Assembly (NCBI GenBank): GCA_951394045.1
Contig: OX595995.1
Span: 2,170,001-2,234,000, forward strand
Direction of reading: 5' to 3'
Length of the DNA: 64,000 bases
Source: Nitzschia sp. DOCU1
Taxonomy: Eukaryota > Bacillariophyta > Bacillariophyceae > Bacillariales > Bacillariaceae
Below are positions 41,750 to 52,515 of this stretch, piece after piece. Each line of letters begins with the position of its first letter. Position 1 is the first letter of the stretch. Under the pieces are notes generated by a model. The model saw nothing but the letters and a program-made list of their open reading frames with translations, made no database searches and was not told where the DNA came from. Made by a program: the position numbers and the translations under genes.

Positions 41750-42675
41750 CTTCTACTAGTTCAATGTCATAGGGGGCCCCACGCCATCGGCCGAGGGTAC
41801 CATCGAATAGAGTCTGGTATTTTGCTAGTAGCTGTTCTAGCTTACTCTGCTCATCCTTACTAAGGTGAGTTTGCTCTCTAGCGATGCTACGTGCATCGGC
41901 TTTCTCGTACTTGGCGTCGAGAATTTCCTTGACGCGGTCCGACATCTCATCGACGTGTCCGCGTTCATGTACATGATACGACGTCGCCGCCGTCGCATCT
42001 ATTTCTTTCATTGGCATACGTGCATCGTCCCATTCTACTTCCATAGCTTTGAAGTCGATCACTAGACCTAGCTCTTGCATGAGGTCTCTGCCTATAATCA
42101 TATCGTAGTTACCTAGATCATCTGCTAGGTGAAAGTCCCACTCGATCAATCGATCGTCGTGTAGTTCTGGTAGACTGAGTTGCGTGGTCACGCGTTCAGT
42201 ACACTTATAGGTGGTCACGCGTTCAGTACACTTATAGCTACCGCTCATGGTCGTGAATACAGTAGTCGCTTTTTGGGTCTTTATTTTTAGTTTGCTAGCA
42301 CTGCCTCTTCTTCCAGAGACAGCCGCTACCGCCAGAGTCAAGAAGTGCCTTGACGGTTACTACTTGTTGCCGACGTCCGCTGCGTTGGTTAACACGTGCA
42401 AACGTGATCGGTACTAGATGACTGGATTTTTGTAGTTTGTTTGAGCCTACAGTTCGACTACCTCGAATCATGTTCAATAAATAAAGCTCGCGCTCGCGCT
42501 GTGCTTCCCCCAGACATGCATCGAGAGAGCTGAAACTTCGAGATTGCCCTGCGTGTGAATTTTGCAAATTTGGTGTTACCCTTGAAACGCCATTGCTATT
42601 GTAGAATGATTCCATATATTGGACATCGTCCCTATTGACAAAACTAGTGTAATCGTTCAATTTGTCACTATTCAT
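41710..42675 (-). pseudogene. gypsy protease and linker, frameshifted
   Basis: ATG 42675 begins a frame continuous with gag apart from one TGA. It reaches the retropepsin motif VKALLDSGGSGCL, then stops at 42295. The rest continues in another phase (ASKLKIKTQKATTV...FHLADDLGNYDMIIGRDLM, the second protease half). A perfect 27-bp tandem duplication (42184-42210 and 42211-42237) adds KCTERVTTY twice in frame. The linker KPYHARAYPVPKAYERT meets RT at a deletion. Confidence 0.85.
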
Positions 42676-42711
42676 ATTATTGTATTCACACGTAGTAACC
42701 GGCTCACACCG

Positions 42712-43893
42712 TCAATTCATTTCGGTGTCGCTGTCGCTGCTGCTGACACTGAGTTTGTCGAAGTCGATGCCGTTGAGATCATCCATATCGTAATTAAAAT
42801 TATCCATCGAAGGAGGGTCTTCGGCCTTGCGCTTCTTCGCAGATTGTTTGACCGCGTTTTCGACCATCGACTTGATGTAGGCATGAAGCTCGCCTGTTTT
42901 CTTCTTCTTTTCGCCATCACCATCGCCGTCGCTGCGGCGCCAAGTTTTGTTTTCGAAGCGGGCCTTTTTGAAACGACCTGCGACGTTCGAATGGGCAGCT
43001 GCCATCTTCTTTGCTTGATCCTTTAAAATAAGGCAATCATGGGTAGCATGGGTGTTGTTAGCGCCATGATAAAGACAATCATACTTGGCCTTACCGTCGG
43101 TTCCCGCTCTCGGGCCTCCGCGCTTCCTCTTCGAGGGTTTTTCGTCATTCGACTTGCCGTTGTTGTCTGCCTTCTTGCTGAGGGCTTCATTGATCTCCTC
43201 GGTAGCCTCCAGCCGTTCGCAGAAGTCTACAAAGTCTTGAACCGTGTGGTCCACGGGCTCGAATCCCTGTAGGATCATCTCTTTGCGCCACTTGGCGGGG
43301 ATCCCAAACTCGCAATTCTCCATGAGCTCGTCATCGGGAATTTTGTTTTTCTCGCCTATCTCGTCGAATAGCGCGAGGTACTCGTTTAGCTCGCGGAGCC
43401 GAGCCACATACGCCTTCATTGTCATCGTCGGGGGCTTTCGGCAGATCCGACGCATATAGCGCTTTTGAAGTTGCACTGCGCGTTTTGGGAGAACATACGC
43501 CGTAACCGCGTGCAAACTTTTCTCGAAAGTCTCAGGAGTTTCGGCTTCGAGTTCTGAGGCCTTCGCGTTGAACGCAGCCAATACCTGGCCTTTCAGCAAA
43601 TTGCGTGTTAATGCAAATTTCTGAGGTCCCGTAGTTAGGTCCTGACCCGCGATCACATCCTTAAGTCCGATGAGGAAAAGGAACCACTCTTCGGGTGTTC
43701 CTTCCGTGAAATGCGGTTGTTTGACGCGTCGCGTCAACGATTTTTTGTCTTTTGGGTCGATACGCAAGTCATATTGACTGTACGCCCCATCTTTGAGCTC
43801 CTTCGGCTCGGGTCTTTCGATACTGACCGGTGCTGATTTGAAACCCTGCTTCTCGGCAGCGGTCTTCTTCGGGATGCTGTTTGCAATCTTCAT
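42712..43893 (-). CDS. gypsy Gag
   Basis: About 393 residues from the first ATG at 43893; the frame is open back into the LTR. A Retrotrans_gag-like helical region (EEWFLFLIGLKDVIAGQDL, FEKSLHAVTAYVLPKRAVQLQKRYMRR) is followed by a zinc-binding-like CLYHGANNTHATHDCLILKD and a basic/acidic tail (KKKKTGELHAYIKSMVENAV...). It packages element RNA. The TGA at 42712 is followed in the same frame by the protease region, so readthrough or a recent nonsense change could be involved. Confidence 0.88.
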   Translation of the reverse strand: MKIANSIPKKTAAEKQGFKSAPVSIERPEPKELKDGAYSQYDLRIDPKDKKSLTRRVKQPHFTEGTPEEWFLFLIGLKDVIAGQDLTTGPQKFALTRNLLKGQVLAAFNAKASELEAETPETFEKSLHAVTAYVLPKRAVQLQKRYMRRICRKPPTMTMKAYVARLRELNEYLALFDEIGEKNKIPDDELMENCEFGIPAKWRKEMILQGFEPVDHTVQDFVDFCERLEATEEINEALSKKADNNGKSNDEKPSKRKRGGPRAGTDGKAKYDCLYHGANNTHATHDCLILKDQAKKMAAAHSNVAGRFKKARFENKTWRRSDGDGDGEKKKKTGELHAYIKSMVENAVKQSAKKRKAEDPPSMDNFNYDMDDLNGIDFDKLSVSSSDSDTEMN

Positions 43894-43930
43894 CTTTAGC
43901 TCACGCGTGTAACGTGGAGTGTTAACACTG

Positions 43931-44387
43931 TGCACTACGCTGAAAGTACGATGAAATAGTTGTAGTGGAAATAATTGTGAGATCTAAAGTTATCGCTGAT
44001 TCTATCGCTCCTAGACCACCGGAGTCTTTCCTCAACGCATCCCATATGCGTTGGATGCAACTCCCACTGATCTAGCTTCTCAGATCTCTTCAAGGTCTAT
44101 AGCTAGCTACCGTTGGAACTCCTATTCCAGTAGTAGACATCGACGGCTCGCCGCGCTCGCCGTTGTCGTCGTCGTTGCTCGTCAGCTGCGCCGGCCTTGC
44201 CCATCCGTCCGTGCATCCACGGACGTTCGACCAAGTCGACGTCAGCAGGTATATATCTAAGGTGTGTTGGTACTACACGTAGGCCATTGTGTGTACTCAT
44301 CGTTCGAACATTCTAACGTTGCAATGTTACAACGTTCTAACGTTCTAACTACTTGTTAGGTCTAGAGGGGTATTCTAGTGTACTGCA
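43931..44387 (-). repeat. LTR (5' copy in element orientation)
   Basis: 457 bp, five transitions from 38827-39283. The right flank begins CTAA. Confidence 0.95.
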
Positions 44388-45213
44388 CTAAAAAGGTAAA
44401 AGGTAAAGATGCAAAGATTGTGACTACATTAATGGGGTACCTCTCGGAGTGGTGTCATCATCAAAGGGCAACGTCAGTGAAAGAAGCATCTCTGTCTTCC
44501 GATTGGTCATAGTAGTCCAATTTAATCCATTTTACAGTCATGCTTTCTTGATAATTTTCACAACTTTTTTGATCCTACAAATGATGTAGTGCAGATGCTG
44601 TTGCCCCTATACCAAGAGTTGATGAAGATGTCATGTCTCTCATTCAAAGCTGCTTTCATCTATTTGATATTAGTCTGTGGAGAACAAGGCCCTTGCTTTG
44701 CCCGTGCCCGCAAGTGGTTTCTACACCACCACAATAACGATCTATGGTATTTTGTGGAGGAAAAGGATTTGACAGACAAGCCACCAACGCAAAAGCTTGA
44801 TGTCGAGTTGGCTCTTCATTTCTTCCTAACCCTAAGTTGGAGGCTTTGGGCCAGATTAAGAGAGGGGCCAAAGAGAAGACATTATCATGCTATTTTCACA
44901 ATGTTGGTCTGTCTTTTCTTTGGTGCAGAAAGTGCAACTTTAGTGTTCTCTAGGGCACTGGAGTGCAACAAACCCAGCCATATTGATTTGGGAAGTAGGC
45001 ATTGATCAAAGGAGCATTCCTCCATGTGGAACAAGAGTTGGTACCTGCTGTGATATCAATACCAAGAATCTCCCGAAACATTTTGTAATAATGACAGCTA
45101 TCCTTGGATGCCCATGCAACTCCAACAAAGAATTCTACTCCATCAGCAATGGATAGTCAATATTTTATTGTTTTCAGAAACAAATCAGCATGATTGAGAC
45201 TGTTATTTAAAAC
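44388..45213. other. spacer, no supported gene
   Basis: A 138-codon plus-strand frame at 44589 has no recognised content. Nothing else was found. Confidence 0.4.
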
Positions 45214-45680
45214 TTAAATGTCATAATTGTTGTCAGTCACCGAGTATAGTATGCGAACACCATTCACCTTCTTCATGAGCATTGCAATGAGCTTTATGTC
45301 ATTGTTTGCCTTAAAACTGTCTAGAGGTTGCCTGGCTGTTGACTTGCTAGTTTGGCCTGGGGATTGTAGTTGGCCCCGTAGATTCCTCACTTGTTGATGA
45401 TTGACATGTGAAGGCGTGAAAATTGGTACCCGCATTCACCTGTAGCAGATTGAACAACTGTGCCTTCTACTTCTCACTGAAATGCAGTCACCTGTAGCAG
45501 ATTGAAGAACTGTGCCTTCTCCTTCTCACTGAGACAATTGGTGGTGACTTGAATGAAGTCTGGTTCCTGTGGAGGATGGTATACATGCTTCATGCAGCCA
45601 TGTCCCTGTTGAAGGAGGAACCACCTTTTGTGTTCTGCACTATAGTAGACCTTCATCTTAAAGGGGCAGATCTCTCATAT
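45214..45680 (-). pseudogene. FAR1/MULE-like transposase zinc-finger fragment
   Basis: Minus-strand reading from about 45675 gives ICPFKMKVYYSAEHKRWFLL, then GHGCMKHVYHPPQEP. The C-x-F...RWxL...GC-x-KH-x-x-H pattern matches the FAR1/WRKY-GCM1-type zinc finger at the N-terminus of MULE transposases. A frameshifted continuation (KKVNGVRILYSVTDNNYD) follows. A 50-bp tandem duplication at 45436-45534 (CACCTGTAGCAGATTGAA twice) disrupts the middle. No catalytic domain is visible. Confidence 0.5.
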
Positions 45681-46723
45681 GGTTAAAGGATGTTTGGTTT
45701 GTCTTAGCCTCTCTGTAGCAGTACTGTCCTTGGCTAATACGCCTCTAGTGCACTCAATCTTGACATGGCGGTAACCAGCTGATGTCACAGCATGGCCCTA
45801 ACCTTTTCTCATTTGGAATGGTACTTTTCATGGTCAGACTGATGCAATGAAGGTGGGTCAAAAACATTTGTATATTGCATTGAATGTTGTGCATTTTTGC
45901 AAAAAAATAATTTTTTTAATTTTTGTTCTTTTTGGGCCCTGTAGGCAAAAAGTAGCTCAGGTATGTAAAAGATGGGGGCATATTGTCATTGATATCATAG
46001 CTGCCCTATCCTGGTCATCTTCCCGTTCATTACAAGCTTTGGCAATTCTTGCAATACAACATGCAACTGAAGCTTACATTGTGGAAATGTTTGAAATGCC
46101 AATTTGTGTGGTATTCATGCCAAGCCAGTCACTGTCATGGTGAAAGACATTTGGCTTATTTGAGGGAAAAGATTTTGATCAGACAAAAATTCCTTCCACA
46201 TCAGCTGTGAACCTTACTCAAGCAAGGCAGGGTTAAGGGCTCTGCACCTAGAACATGTACATGCTTGGAAGGTTTGGGGTATTTTCTACTGAAGCCTCCG
46301 CCTATTATTCATACCTTTGTGCCACCTTGGATGGCATGTTGGAGAAGTACTTGGACAATGATGTTGACGCTACATCCAAGAGCATTGGTGGACGCATCCA
46401 TAATGGGTATGTTTGGTTGCACCGCATCAGGGGAATGGGAACAATAGAGGCACTTCCCCCTAGCAGCCAGGTAGATAACTGAATGAGTGACTACTAGTAA
46501 CTTTGTGATAGCTATTCTATTGGAACATGTCAGGGGCCAAGGCATCCTTGGTGCTGGGAGTGTGCATGCATGGCCTTTCGCCAGCTGTTCCAGATAACAA
46601 TGCCGGGGTGAAGGCCTCCCTAGTTCTGGGTGTGTGCACTGTTCCAGATAAAAATTTATCATAGAAACTGGATGGGGTGGGTCTCTTGTTGTTGTGATCT
46701 TCTGGAGTCCGGAGGGTGTTATG
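45681..46723. other. spacer, no supported gene
   Basis: It has an imperfect 80-bp duplication at 46525-46650 (GCCTTT/GCCTCC...CTGTTCCAGATAA). Nothing else was found. Confidence 0.4.
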
Positions 46724-47237
46724 GTTTAGGATCTTCGGCCTTGCGCTTCTTGGCAGATTGCTTAACCGTGTTGTCCACCATAGACTTAATATAGGCGTGA
46801 AGCTTGCCTGTTTTCTTCTTTCTTTCGCCGTCACCTTTGCTATCGCTGCGGCGCCTAGTTTTGTTTTCAAAGCGGGTCTTTTTAAAACGACCTCCAACCT
46901 TGGAGTGGGCAGACGCCATCTTCTTCGCCTGGTCATTTAAAATAAGACAATCATGGGAAGCGTGCGTGTTGTTAGCTCCATGATACAAGCATTCATACTT
47001 AGCGGCCTTACCATCGGTTCCCGCTCTTAGGCCTCCGCGCTTCCTCTTCGAGGGATTTTTGTCATTCGACTTGCCATGCTTGTCCGCCTTCTTGCTGAGG
47101 GCTTCGTTGATCTCTTTGGTGGCTTCCAATCCTTCACAGAAGTCCATGAAGTCTTGAACCGTGTGTTCGGCTTGAATCCTTGGAGGATCATCTCCTTACG
47201 CCACTTGGCGGGGATTCCAACCTCGCAATTTTCCAGG
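46724..47237 (-). pseudogene. diverged relic of the gypsy Gag C-terminal half
   Basis: It is homologous to 42820-43330 of the intact element: MDFCEGLEATKEINEALSKK, SKRKRGGLRAGTDGKAAKYE, CLYHGANNTHASHDCLILND. It has a one-base loss near 47165 (GTGTTCGGCTTG against GTGGTCCACGGGCTCG) and no LTRs. It is much more divergent than the LTR pair, so it is an older member of the same family. Confidence 0.85.
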
Positions 47238-47320
47238 GAGTGTGGGAGTTAGTTGTGCCAGTGGTTGGCCAACCCTTGAGAAATTTATTTCTAAGTTGAA
47301 AGGGGACGCATTTTCATTTT

Positions 47321-47625
47321 GTCGGGAGGGGGTTGGTTGTGAGAAGGGGTGGGTTCTTTGCCTGTTATTCCATCTTTATACCCCTTTGATGGGACTATCA
47401 TCATCTGAACTAAAATGATTTGTTGGGAGGGGGTTAGTTGTGAGAAGGCTGGGTTCTTTGCCTGTTATTCCATCTTTATACCCCTTTGATAGGACTATCA
47501 TCATCTGAACTAAAATCATTTGTTGGGAGGGAGTTCATGGTGAGGAGAGGGGGTTTCTTAGCCGGTTTATCCTTTTTTGTGCCCCTTTGGCAAGACTATC
47601 ATCGTCCGAACTGAAGCCTCCCTTT
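47321..47625. repeat. 100-bp tandem repeat, three units
   Basis: Units start GTCGGGAGGG/GTTGGGAGGG at 47321, 47421 and 47522 and contain CCTTTGAT.GGACTATCATC. The third is more diverged. Confidence 0.85.
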
Positions 47626-48199
47626 CTTGTTTTGTTCTTTGGGGTGGGCTGCTCTATAAGAGGGCTTGGAGGGTATAGTTCTGATTGTCATCTGAATCTG
47701 ATTATTTGTTGTCTGCCATGTCATCTTCTGATTTCTCCCAGTCGATACCTTGATTAAGCTCTGATAAAGCTACTGAGGTTCTTTTGCTTTGATTTCAAAC
47801 CAGATATGAGACATTGACGTCAACAAAAGCTGAAATGTGATAAGTTTCCAATACTACGTCATTTCATAGAATGAGGTTCCTTTTCCAGTTTAGTCATAAG
47901 TAAAAGGCATATCAAACCATGCCGGTTCTCCCTGCTGTTGTCATGAAACAATGCCTGTGTAATGTAGTTTTCTATGAGGATGATCCAAATTGTGATGTAA
48001 CTTTGCCTTTTGGGGTGCAAGACATGAAGGTAGGGTGTTCAAGAAGGATGCAGAGGTGGTCTTTTGCAAGATCATACAGTGTGTTATTGTTACCGATGCA
48101 TACCATTGGGTGAGAGGTAATGAAGGACAAAAGGTTGGTAGGGTTACCATGCAGGATCATGAGGGGAAGGAAGAAGCCTCAATGATTAGACTAGGAGTA
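47626..48199. other. spacer, no supported gene
   Basis: Short plus-strand frames at 47919-48229 show no recognisable family. TTGACGTCAA at 47816 is an isolated CRE-like palindrome. Confidence 0.35.
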
Positions 48200-48581
48200 G
48201 ATTTTCAACCAGCTCTATGGCGTACATGATACCACTCAAGCCACAACAGATAGAGTGGTATTCATTACCAAAGGGCCATGGCTTTCTTGGAACAAACATG
48301 AACCCAGGACAGGTGTAGTTGCTGCTTCAAAAGGACATGGACTCATCAAGGCATGATATCCCGAGGGGACAAAACAGGATTCCATGTTCAGATTCCATGC
48401 TGCTATCATGTCGCATACTCCAAAGAAAGAATCCTTGTAGGTAGTAGGTGGGTCTGTTGCTGTGTATTTCAAAGAATATAGAATGGTCTCAAACCTGGAT
48501 CTAGACATTAGGTCCCCCAAAGCTTTACTTTCACTTGGGTCTTCAGGCATCCACAGGTGGGTTATCATGCTACTAGGGGGA
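48200..48581 (-). pseudogene. piggyBac-type transposase fragment
   Basis: The first frame gives LMSRSRFETILYSLKYT, then AAWNLNMESCFVPSGYHAL. After a shift, DESMSF, a TGA, then YTCPGFMFVPRKPWPFGNEY and HSICCGL. (S/T)R.RFE.IL..L.FT, W...M...F.PS, LDESM and CPG.MFVPRKPHP.GNEYH are characteristic of piggyBac (DDE_Tnp_1_7) transposases. The sequence breaks off at the insertion point of the adjacent retroposon and does not resume recognisably beyond it. Confidence 0.8.
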
Positions 48582-48599
48582 GTGTTACCAATGTTTGTT
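48582..48599. repeat. 18-bp target-site duplication, left copy
   Basis: Identical to 51904-51921. The bases just outside differ on both sides, so the match is exactly 18 bp. Confidence 0.9.
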
Positions 48600-51500
48600 A
48601 ATAATAATAACACAAAGATTAGCTGTTAAAAGTCTAGAGTGACAACAGCTGCCCAACAGGGCTTTTACGTCGCACGGGGGATGGGCCAATACCCACGCCA
48701 TATTACCCACCATGTAATGACAAACGAAGAAAGTACCACTTCGGAGCAAGAAGTGGTCTCAGATCAGGGACCGGCAAGAATTCATGCAACAGTTGAAAGT
48801 TGCGCCTGTTTCACACCACCGATGATTACATCGGAATTGAAGGGGGGAAAGAGCGAACAGCTTCCAACCACAAACGCTTGCGGTCTAGAGTCTCAGCAAA
48901 AAGAGCATCAGGGGATCGCGAAAACCAGCGAGCAGCAGAGGGAGGAAATTCACAGGCTCGGGAAAAAAGCAACAAGATATGTCCATTGGCCTCGTCATGT
49001 TGACGGGCCAGGGACAAGGATTCAGGGGACCGTCGGACAGCTTCACGATGGTCCCATAGAGTCCAGGCAATTTCCCAAATCCGGCGTACCAGTTGGGAAT
49101 GCCACCGAAAACCAGTGCGGCGGCTTCCAAGGGACCGATAGTACTGGGACTGTACAGTTGTCCAGGATGAATGAAGGAGGCCATCAATCAAGGCGTGTGG
49201 GCCAAGCTGGATTTGAGCTGCAAGGGCAGAGCGGGTGACAGGGTCAGCAACGTAGGGGAGATTCCAAGGGCGGTTATCATACCAAGAGCGGAGCATGCCC
49301 AAGATGGTGTGACGAAGGTCCGGGTGCGTCTGACGTTTGGTGAGCCACAATTCCAAGTTGTGCAAGGTGGTATGGAAGATTGTGACTGCATCCGGATGCT
49401 GGCAGCGGATGACATGATACCGGGATAGCTCCGGGGGCCTTCCCGTGTAGACTCCTAGGGACTGATCATCATCCTGAGCACGGCGCTGCATCATGTCAGA
49501 TACCGTGGCGGACATGGCAGCGGCGGGGGTAGCAGCAGATGGAGGGTTGGTGGTAGCAATAGTGGTTGCAACTTGAGCAGTCTTCCAGGCATCGTTCATT
49601 TCAAATGGATCGTCCGCCAAAATGGCCGTCACATCAAATTCATCAGTAAGAGATAGTCCCTTCTTTTTGTCCCAGCGAACATTGGCATGAGCCAATCTTC
49701 CACCTGTAGTCCACCAACGATCCGAAGCTGCTCCAAAACGAGCACGGCTCTCCGGGATCATGCTAGCCAAGAAGTTGGCTGCATGATCCGCATGGGCAGC
49801 CACTGTGGTCAACACGTAGGTGTCCGAGTTGTACTTTTTGGACACTGAGACGAAAATTCGATCGGTCACCGAAGAGGGAGGGGCCTTATCCATGATGAAT
49901 TGACGGACCGTCCAAACACTGCCATTTACATCAGTAGCCGAGGCATCAAGATCAACAATATAGTTGCATTCCAAGTGCATTATATGAACATTATTAAAAT
50001 AACGTTGTTTTTGGTGCATAACGAGCATAGTGGCTCTTGGAGTCTCAGTTTGGCCTGCAGCTGGAGCCGCTGCACGAAGGGACAGTCCCTTATGGCTGGA
50101 AAAGCAGGGCACGAAGCGGAATCAATATCCGAGTGGGCGAGGTTTGGCACGTTTCTTGAAGTGTTGGGCAAAAAGGCCCATCATAACAAATTCTGCTTCC
50201 GGGTTGACATCGATATGCAGGGCTTGAGGTGCAGGGTTGTCCTTGTCATCTCCATACGGATACATGCGTCCATTATCATCTTTAATTCGGCGCCACTGGA
50301 GCCCAATAGTTATATCCCTGGGAATTTGGAGCAGCTTGTAGAGATCTTCGGTCAGATCATCCGAGTCCATAGTGCGAGTAGAGTACTGGAAGTAGCCCAA
50401 AACTTTGTGCTCAGGGCACGACATGTGGTGGGGGTTCTTAGTGATGGAAACTCCATTGGTCGCAGCTTGCAAAGATTCTGAAAGGAGGCCAATCTTCCTG
50501 AGTGGAGTCTCGAGTTTCTGAGGAGACGCACACACAAGATGGATTTGTGCCCAAAAAACAAAGTCTTTATCCAGGGACACCATGGGATATTTTCCGAGGA
50601 TTTGGGTCAATTTTACAGTGTCCTTTCCATCCCCAACTGGCATATCCTTCAAACCGAAAAGGTTGGGGTATTTGTCGTTATTCCACGCTGCAAGTTTCAC
50701 GGTGGGTCCGGTGGCGGCTTGAATTTCCTTGTAAATGGCTTTGAGAGCAGCGGCAATTTCCTTTAAAGGTTTCTTGGTGGCCTTCACAGGGATAGTGAGT
50801 TTTTATCGAACTCGTTCCATGGCAGTGTTGTCCACAAAGGCCGGTGCTGGGGTGCCTGGGGCGACATTGCTAGTGGCGGCTTGCAGGTAAGAACGTGGGG
50901 CTGGGGTGGCTGGTGGCGAAGGCTCTGCTGCCATGGTAACTCCAACAGTACGAGCTGGGGTATTGTTGTCCTCAGTAGAAGCAGAACCCGAAGCAAGGGA
51001 TCGATGGGACACTCGAAGACAGGACCTAGGGGTGGTGGATGCGCTGTCTGCTGGAATACCAACTGGTGCCTGTTGTTGGTCTTCATGCAGCTCTTGAAGT
51101 TCTTGTTCAGAAAAGGTGCTGAACGTTCGAGGGAGGTTGTGCTCGCGGGGATTATCATCAAGAGGATCGTCATCGCAGTCCATAAAATCATCTTCTTCCT
51201 CATCATGGTCGTTGTCATCTTCCAAAATGCCGAAGGTAGCTCGTAACGGGGTTCCGCAGAGAGAACTTCATGGAAATCTTCCTCATCATCATCATCATCC
51301 TCCTCGACAGTTTCATCAGTTTCAGCAGCATGTGAAGCCGGGGTATTTTCAGGATCATCATCCACATCGTCCTCGTCCGAGAGGTCACCATCTTCGGCTG
51401 CAGGAGAGTCGGTCACGTTAATTACCGCAGGGCGATTCTTCTTTTTGTTCTCCCCCTTTTGTGGGGTCCCATCCAGAGGGTCGCTAGCTCGTTTGAGAGT

Positions 51501-51903
51501 AACCGCCGATTGGAGCCTTGCCGTGAGGACCTCTGTTTCAATAGAGTCCTCTTCGTCTACAGCGGCTATAAATTCAGCAATTTCATCAACGGTTGTAGTA
51601 CTTGTTTCACGTACCCGGCTACGTGTTGCTGCGGACATGTTGGGTGGGCGGCTCTGGAGCACTCCTGAAGTCTCCTTGGCACCTCCCGAGCCCGGACTAG
51701 TTGCAGTAGCAACAGCAGGGGTAGGGGGTGATGCAGGAGGGCCGGTCAGGGGTGGGGCTTTGAGCTGTCCTTTTTGTTGTCGTTTTCTCACCATGGTCAA
51801 AAAGTTTTCTCACCATGGTCAAAATGCCGAATTCCTACGGAGGTTTTCGGTACCTAACTTACGGCTAAAAATATCGCAATATTTTTTAGTAAATCGGGGA
51901 GTT
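48600..51903 (-). mobile_element. 3.3-kb LINE-like retroposon lacking a visible RT
   Basis: It is bounded by an 18-bp direct repeat GTGTTACCAATGTTTGTT (48582-48599 and 51904-51921). In the minus orientation its 3' end is a TTA-type simple repeat (48600-48611) directly against the target duplication, as in non-LTR retrotransposons. It has a single long coding region (see 48826-51794). No endonuclease, reverse transcriptase or LTR motif is seen, so it probably moved in trans or is a deleted copy. It is inserted between gypsy and piggyBac remains. Confidence 0.85.
48826..51794 (-). pseudogene. retroposon ORF: acidic N-terminus, GLQWR..ALHIDV middle, Trp/Arg-rich C-terminus
   Basis: ATG 51794 (MVRKRQQKGQLK; the ACCATGGTGAGAAAAC start is tandemly repeated) opens about 985 codons, interrupted by a shift at about 51240, TAA at 50803 and TGA at 50122; the frame is otherwise continuous. 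The N-terminus is Pro/Ser-rich, then acidic (DEDDVDDDPEN, EEDDDDDEED). The middle: RDITIGLQWRRIKD...PQALHIDVNPEAEFVMMGLF, then RPLGY*FRFVPCF. The C-terminus has many Trp and basic residues (GMLRSWYDNRPWN, GSRRTGFRWHSQLVRR, EIAWTLWDHREAVR). I recall similar proteins as a high-copy diatom family of mobile-element type; their role is unknown, possibly a nucleic-acid-binding ORF1-like protein. As it stands it is dead. Confidence 0.7.
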
Positions 51904-51921
51904 GTGTTACCAATGTTTGTT
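51904..51921. repeat. 18-bp target-site duplication, right copy
   Basis: Identical to 48582-48599. Confidence 0.9.
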
Positions 51922-52515
51922 GGTCTAACAAGCTGCAATGCCTTCTCTAAATGACTTTGTTGCTCCTTCCCTTTGTAATGTGCATGGTGCCAAGACATGC
52001 ATTTGGCGCTCCCAAAAGTCTCTGTAGAAATTAACCATGCTAATGAACCCACGCAACTGGCGAAGGGTCTTTGGTTTGTCAAGTTGTAGGATGCCTTGAA
52101 TCTTCTTTTTCCAAGGCTTGATGCCGTTGAGCGTTAGCCAATGGCCTAGCCAATTGGTCTCCATTCACACTTAGCGGGGTTGACGGAGTAGCTGTTGGCT
52201 TCAAGTCTTGCCAAGACTTCTTCAATAGATTTGATGTGCTCAGCCCAAGATGAGCTGAAGATGCTCACATCGTCAATGAATGCTTCAACGCATTCGTACA
52301 AGAGGTCAATCAAGACTTCTGTGATAGTTGCTTGAGCCCAGTCAGGTGACTGGCTTAGACCTTGAGGAACTCACTTGCGGTGACTCTTGCCGAAAGGAAT
52401 GACTAGAATGCAGTACCAGGACCATTGCTCATCCAACTTGTAGCTGTAGTAAGCACCAGTAATATCAATCTTGGTAAAAAATTGATAACCTTGGTGTCGA
52501 CGGTTGTGGCCAGTC
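51922..52515 (-). pseudogene. Ty3/gypsy reverse transcriptase fragment (second family)
   Basis: Minus-strand frames give RRHQGYQFFTKIDITGAYYS, IPFGKSHRK, a TGA, PQGLSQSPDWAQATITEVL, AFIDDVSIFSSSWAEHIKSI (FIDD being the YVDD-type catalytic box), VLARLEANSYSVNPAKCEW, LGHWLTLNGIKPWKKKIQ and LRQLRGFISMVNFYRDFWER. It is clearly RT to the start of RNase H, with two frame breaks. It differs strongly from the RT at 39314-41749. Confidence 0.85.

Larger units (their letters stand above)
38827..44387 (-). mobile_element. Ty3/gypsy LTR retrotransposon, near-identical LTRs
   Basis: 5561 bp with two 457-bp LTRs (TGCACTACGC...TAGTGTACTGCA), flanked by CTAA on both sides. Coding order on the minus strand is gag, protease, RT, RNase H, integrase. 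By eye the LTRs differ at five positions, all transitions (about 1.1%), so insertion is recent. A TGA separates gag and protease in the same frame, a one-base shift lies in protease (about 42305), and a small deletion before RT (about 41705) breaks the polyprotein. Confidence 0.95.

Noticed and set aside
48826..50112. Hidden reverse transcriptase in the retroposon ORF
   Set aside because: No YxDD box, no palm-domain motifs and no endonuclease catalytic motifs are visible in the continuous frame.
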